Shown: positions 51,338 through 53,220 of the stretch, piece after piece | Numbering within the stretch: position 1 is the first letter of the stretch | How the letters are laid out: each line of letters begins with the position of its first letter | Source: Verrucomicrobiales bacterium | GTDB taxonomy: Bacteria; Verrucomicrobiota; Verrucomicrobiia; Verrucomicrobiales; DEV007 | NCBI GenBank assembly: GCA_016795385.1 | Contig: JAEUHI010000051.1 | Location: 1-53,220 of the forward strand | DNA: 53,220 nt | Reading direction: 5' to 3' | Program-made: the position numbers and the translations under genes | The notes under the pieces: generated by a model | Told to the model about the DNA's origin: nothing | What the model saw: the letters and a program-made list of their open reading frames with translations, nothing else | Database searches by the model: none

Positions 51338-51924
51338 GGGAGAGGGATCTATCGCGGAGAGGCGGGGCTATGGGGCCTGACGGCGACGTCGGTATGTTGG
51401 CGGAAAGAATCGGCTCTCAGAAGAAAGCAGGACACGGTTGGGTGCGCGTCGACTCGTGGTCACAAGAGAAGCGAGTCGCTCTGATGCTTGCGATTTGCAA
51501 GTGAAAAAACTTTCAATTTGCAAGTCTTTTAGCATGCTTAGACTGTTTGCCAAAAGTCCGTTCGTGAATCGGCCGAGTCGGAATTCGTGATGCCAAGGCG
51601 CGAAGAGGGAGTGGAGCGGGCTCCATGACCGATGAGCAACGCGGGAAGCGCGAATTGCGGCCGGTTTGGAGAGAAGTTCGAGCGAAGCGAGCAAGAATCC
51701 AAACCCAAAGAAGAATCCGATTTGCGAACGGACTTTTGGCAGACGGTCTACATGGGAACCGGCACACGAAGGTGCAGGGCCGTCCAAAGGGAGGCCGCGG
51801 AATAGAGGCAAGAACGAAGGAATGGCAGTTGCCGCAATCCGCGGGCTTTTCCCGCGGGATGGTCTGAAGCGCGGTCCGCCTATCAGCCGCCGGATCGATC
51901 AGCGCACTTAGCGGGTTTGTCCTC
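51338..51924. other. 587-base intergenic region with an inverted-repeat element
   Basis: No gene is supported. It contains two copies of ATTTGCAAGT in AT-rich sequence near 51490-51525, the inverted-repeat element described separately, and GC-rich sequence on both sides. An open minus-strand frame (51368-51811) simply traverses the element. Confidence 0.6.
51539..51750. repeat. MITE-like or structured element with 34-bp terminal inverted repeats
   Basis: Arms at 51539-51572 and 51717-51750 pair over 34 bases; all four differences from perfect pairing would be G-U wobbles in RNA. Inside is a further 8-bp stem, GGTTTGGA/TCCAAACC (51663-51705), around a GAGCGAAGCGAGC core. No coding content is recognisable. 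Confidence 0.7.
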
Positions 51925-52335
51925 TTACCACCCGAGCAGAGTTTTGATTTCCTTCATCAGGAGCGCAGCCTCAAAGGGCTTCGCGATGAACGCGGAAACC
52001 TCATCCTCGAAGCACAACCCCATTCTCTCAAGTCCTTCAATGACCGTCTCATGAAGCTGGCCTGTCACGAAAATCACCGGCACCCGGCTCCTGCCGTCTT
52101 CGAGTTCCCGGATTTTGCGAAGAAAGGTGGCTCCGTTGCCCCGGTCCCGGCTGTAATCCTGAATCACCAGATCAAATTTGCTTTGCTCGAATCGTGCGAC
52201 CGCAACCTCATCCTGATTTTCGATGATCGCATCGTAACCGAGCTGGTTGAAGATCATTCTCATGATTCGCAACACGTCTTCGTTGTCATCGAGGACAAGA
52301 ACGCGGGGAACGATTCGTGGGAGGCTTTCCGACAT
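51925..52335 (-). CDS. stand-alone CheY-like response-regulator receiver
   Basis: A 136-residue single receiver domain. The acidic pocket is Asp16-Asp17 (VLVLDDNED), the phosphoacceptor Asp60 (DLVIQDYSRD), the switch Thr91 (VIFVTGQ) and the conserved Lys119 (FIAKPFE). There is no output domain, so it would act by protein-protein contact or in a phosphorelay. No histidine kinase lies in the window. I chose the Met at 52335. Confidence 0.9.
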   Translation of the reverse strand: MSESLPRIVPRVLVLDDNEDVLRIMRMIFNQLGYDAIIENQDEVAVARFEQSKFDLVIQDYSRDRGNGATFLRKIRELEDGRSRVPVIFVTGQLHETVIEGLERMGLCFEDEVSAFIAKPFEAALLMKEIKTLLGW

Positions 52336-52357
52336 GGAGGAGGATGTGAAAAGAAAA

Positions 52358-52606
52358 TCAGGTATGCCCGGCACCCTTGTGCTCGACGAGGAGTTTCCCC
52401 GGCCAGACGAGGTCGATGTAGCCCCAGTTTCCCGTCAGCTTTTTCACCGGCTCCTCGAAGGAGGCGACGGTGCGGCGGCGGACGCCGAACACGTCGAAGA
52501 ATTCATTCCAAAAGGTTTGCCGCTCGGATGTTTCGCTGACAGCGGTCTTCCATTCGCGTGAAAAGCGGTTGGCTCGGTGTTTGATGTCGTTCCAGGAAAG
52601 TGGCAT
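52358..52606 (-). pseudogene. truncated N-terminus of an MmeI-like type IIG/IIL restriction-modification enzyme
   Basis: An 82-residue open frame that matches only the N-terminal nuclease domain of large MmeI-type proteins: SWNDIKHRANRFSREWKTA, then FWNEFFDVFGVRRRTVASFE, then Asp65 and Glu75-x-Lys77, spaced D-x9-E-x-K as in MmeI. It stops two residues after HKGAGH, where the intact proteins continue for hundreds of residues into a methyltransferase. The methylase and specificity parts are absent downstream, where the response regulator gene begins 22 bases later. Confidence 0.8.
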
Positions 52607-52920
52607 GGGGCCGCAGGGTATCTTGCACGGCGGAAAAGGGCAAGCGGGGATGCGGGTGGTGCCGGAGGCGGGCGGGCGGGATCGAGCCGACGATCGACGG
52701 GCGGACCAACCCCCGATCGACGTTGCCCGTGCCCGGGCCTGGCCGGAACCGCCGGATGGAGCCGAGCGTAGCGAGGCAGATGCCCGCACGGCACCGCGAA
52801 GCTGCGAGCAAGGAACGAGCGCAGTCAAACCCGTACGGCCGGATGCGAAGCAAGTAGCTGCGATGACCGAAGGTCGGCGGAGCCTTTGTGGGACCCGTGG
52901 CTGGGTGGGCTAGCGCTCAG
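52607..52920. other. GC-rich intergenic region, no gene seen
   Basis: 314 bases with inverted fragments (ATCGACGGGCG, CCCGTGCCCGGGC, GCCGGATGGAGCCGAGCG) similar in style to the other intergenic repeats. The open frames here are Arg/Pro-rich shadows. Confidence 0.5.
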
Positions 52921-53211
52921 TCAGTCGTGGGGACGCGATTCGGAATCTCTTTTCTCGCGCAGGAACTTCGCGCCGATCAGGAGAACAAATATCAATGCGG
53001 CTACGGAAGCCGCGACGGGTGAGAGCGGCGGGTGGGGTTCGGGAACTGGATTAGGCGGCGGCACTGCATTCCAAAAAACGAAAGCGAACAGCGGAACTGC
53101 AATCAGCGCCAGGCCCAGGATCCACTCGAGACGATTCGCGGGAAGAAACGGTCGGTTGCGCGGTTTGCTCGGCGGGCGTCGGATGTTGCTGCAGCATGCT
53201 CCCAGGATCAT
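52921..53211 (-). CDS. small two-helix membrane protein, unknown function
   Basis: A 96-residue protein with two hydrophobic segments (ILGLALIAVPLFAFVFW and VAASVAALIFVLLIGAKFL) separated by a Pro-rich loop (PPPNPVPEPHPP) and a charged C-terminus. Most likely an inner-membrane protein. Family not recognised; the start may lie closer to the window edge. Confidence 0.6.
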   Translation of the reverse strand: MILGACCSNIRRPPSKPRNRPFLPANRLEWILGLALIAVPLFAFVFWNAVPPPNPVPEPHPPLSPVAASVAALIFVLLIGAKFLREKRDSESRPHD

Positions 53212-53220
53212 GACAATCCC

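Noticed and set aside
51368..51811. Minus-strand open frame of 147 codons upstream of the MATE gene
   Set aside because: It runs straight through the inverted-repeat element and has no protein-like features.
1..53220. tRNA or rRNA genes
   Set aside because: I looked for T-arm-like GGTTCRA sequences with a matching acceptor stem and found none that fold.

Overview
The window is GC-rich bacterial chromosomal DNA that looks like Verrucomicrobiota. The signs are seven TIGR03803 'GloVer' repeats in one protein, a sulfatase / multiheme cytochrome c / beta-propeller gene set, a TAT-exported Gfo/Idh/MocA oxidoreductase, a ~2000-residue alpha-2-macroglobulin, a XylR-type LacI/AraC regulator, and intergenic palindromes and heptamer arrays. 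I see no rRNA, tRNA, CRISPR array or complete insertion sequence. Phylum assignment is inference.

Layout. 2-118: tail of a cut-off gene. 165-8414 (- strand): a compact run PTS EIIA, argS, MoxR ATPase, DUF58, TgpA-like transglutaminase, TPR protein, class C beta-lactamase-like hydrolase. 8552-10857 (+): low-molecular-weight phosphatase and an RpiB-SHMT fusion. 10998-18534 (-): giant alpha-2-macroglobulin and a neutral-ceramidase-like protein. 18601-19184: frameshifted nucleotidyltransferase. 19329-27985: a XylR-like regulator divergent from a five-gene catabolic operon (DJ-1/PfpI, sugar isomerase, pentaheme cytochrome c, beta-propeller, sulfatase). A Uma2 gene bracketed by 17-bp direct repeats now sits between regulator and operon.

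27992-32495 (-): proC, a UDP-sugar pyrophosphorylase, then RidA, a D-serine dehydratase/D-threonine aldolase-like enzyme and a small secreted protein. 32589-36315: an orphan TPP-dependent E1 alpha, a zinc alcohol dehydrogenase, a lipoprotein, a TPMT-like methyltransferase and a hypothetical protein. 36335-40455: a GT39-type glycosyltransferase and the TAT oxidoreductase between two heptamer arrays, then a small anchored protein. 40666-46683 (-): fused 5-oxoprolinase, GloVer propeller and a secretin-like secreted protein. 46684-47759: a non-coding tandem repeat block. 47760-51337: MFS transporter, Phd/VapC toxin-antitoxin pair, a degraded copy of part of the MFS gene, and a MATE transporter whose last codons lie antisense in that copy. 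51338-53211: an inverted-repeat element, a stand-alone receiver protein, a truncated MmeI-like restriction-modification remnant and a small membrane protein.

The strongest signal not explained by genes is the 9-mer TTTGTCAGG. I find it 13 times on the two strands against roughly 0.2 expected from base composition. It often forces otherwise uncommon codons, and three copies sit at gene ends. Its density, about one per 4 kb, is similar to that of Chi sites in E. coli; a DNA-uptake or chromosome-organising motif is equally possible. Other points: insertion scars that rewire gene ends and promoters, candidate promoters placed for leaderless transcripts, and a palindromic repeat read in frame at a sulfatase N-terminus. 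All motif counts were made by eye.
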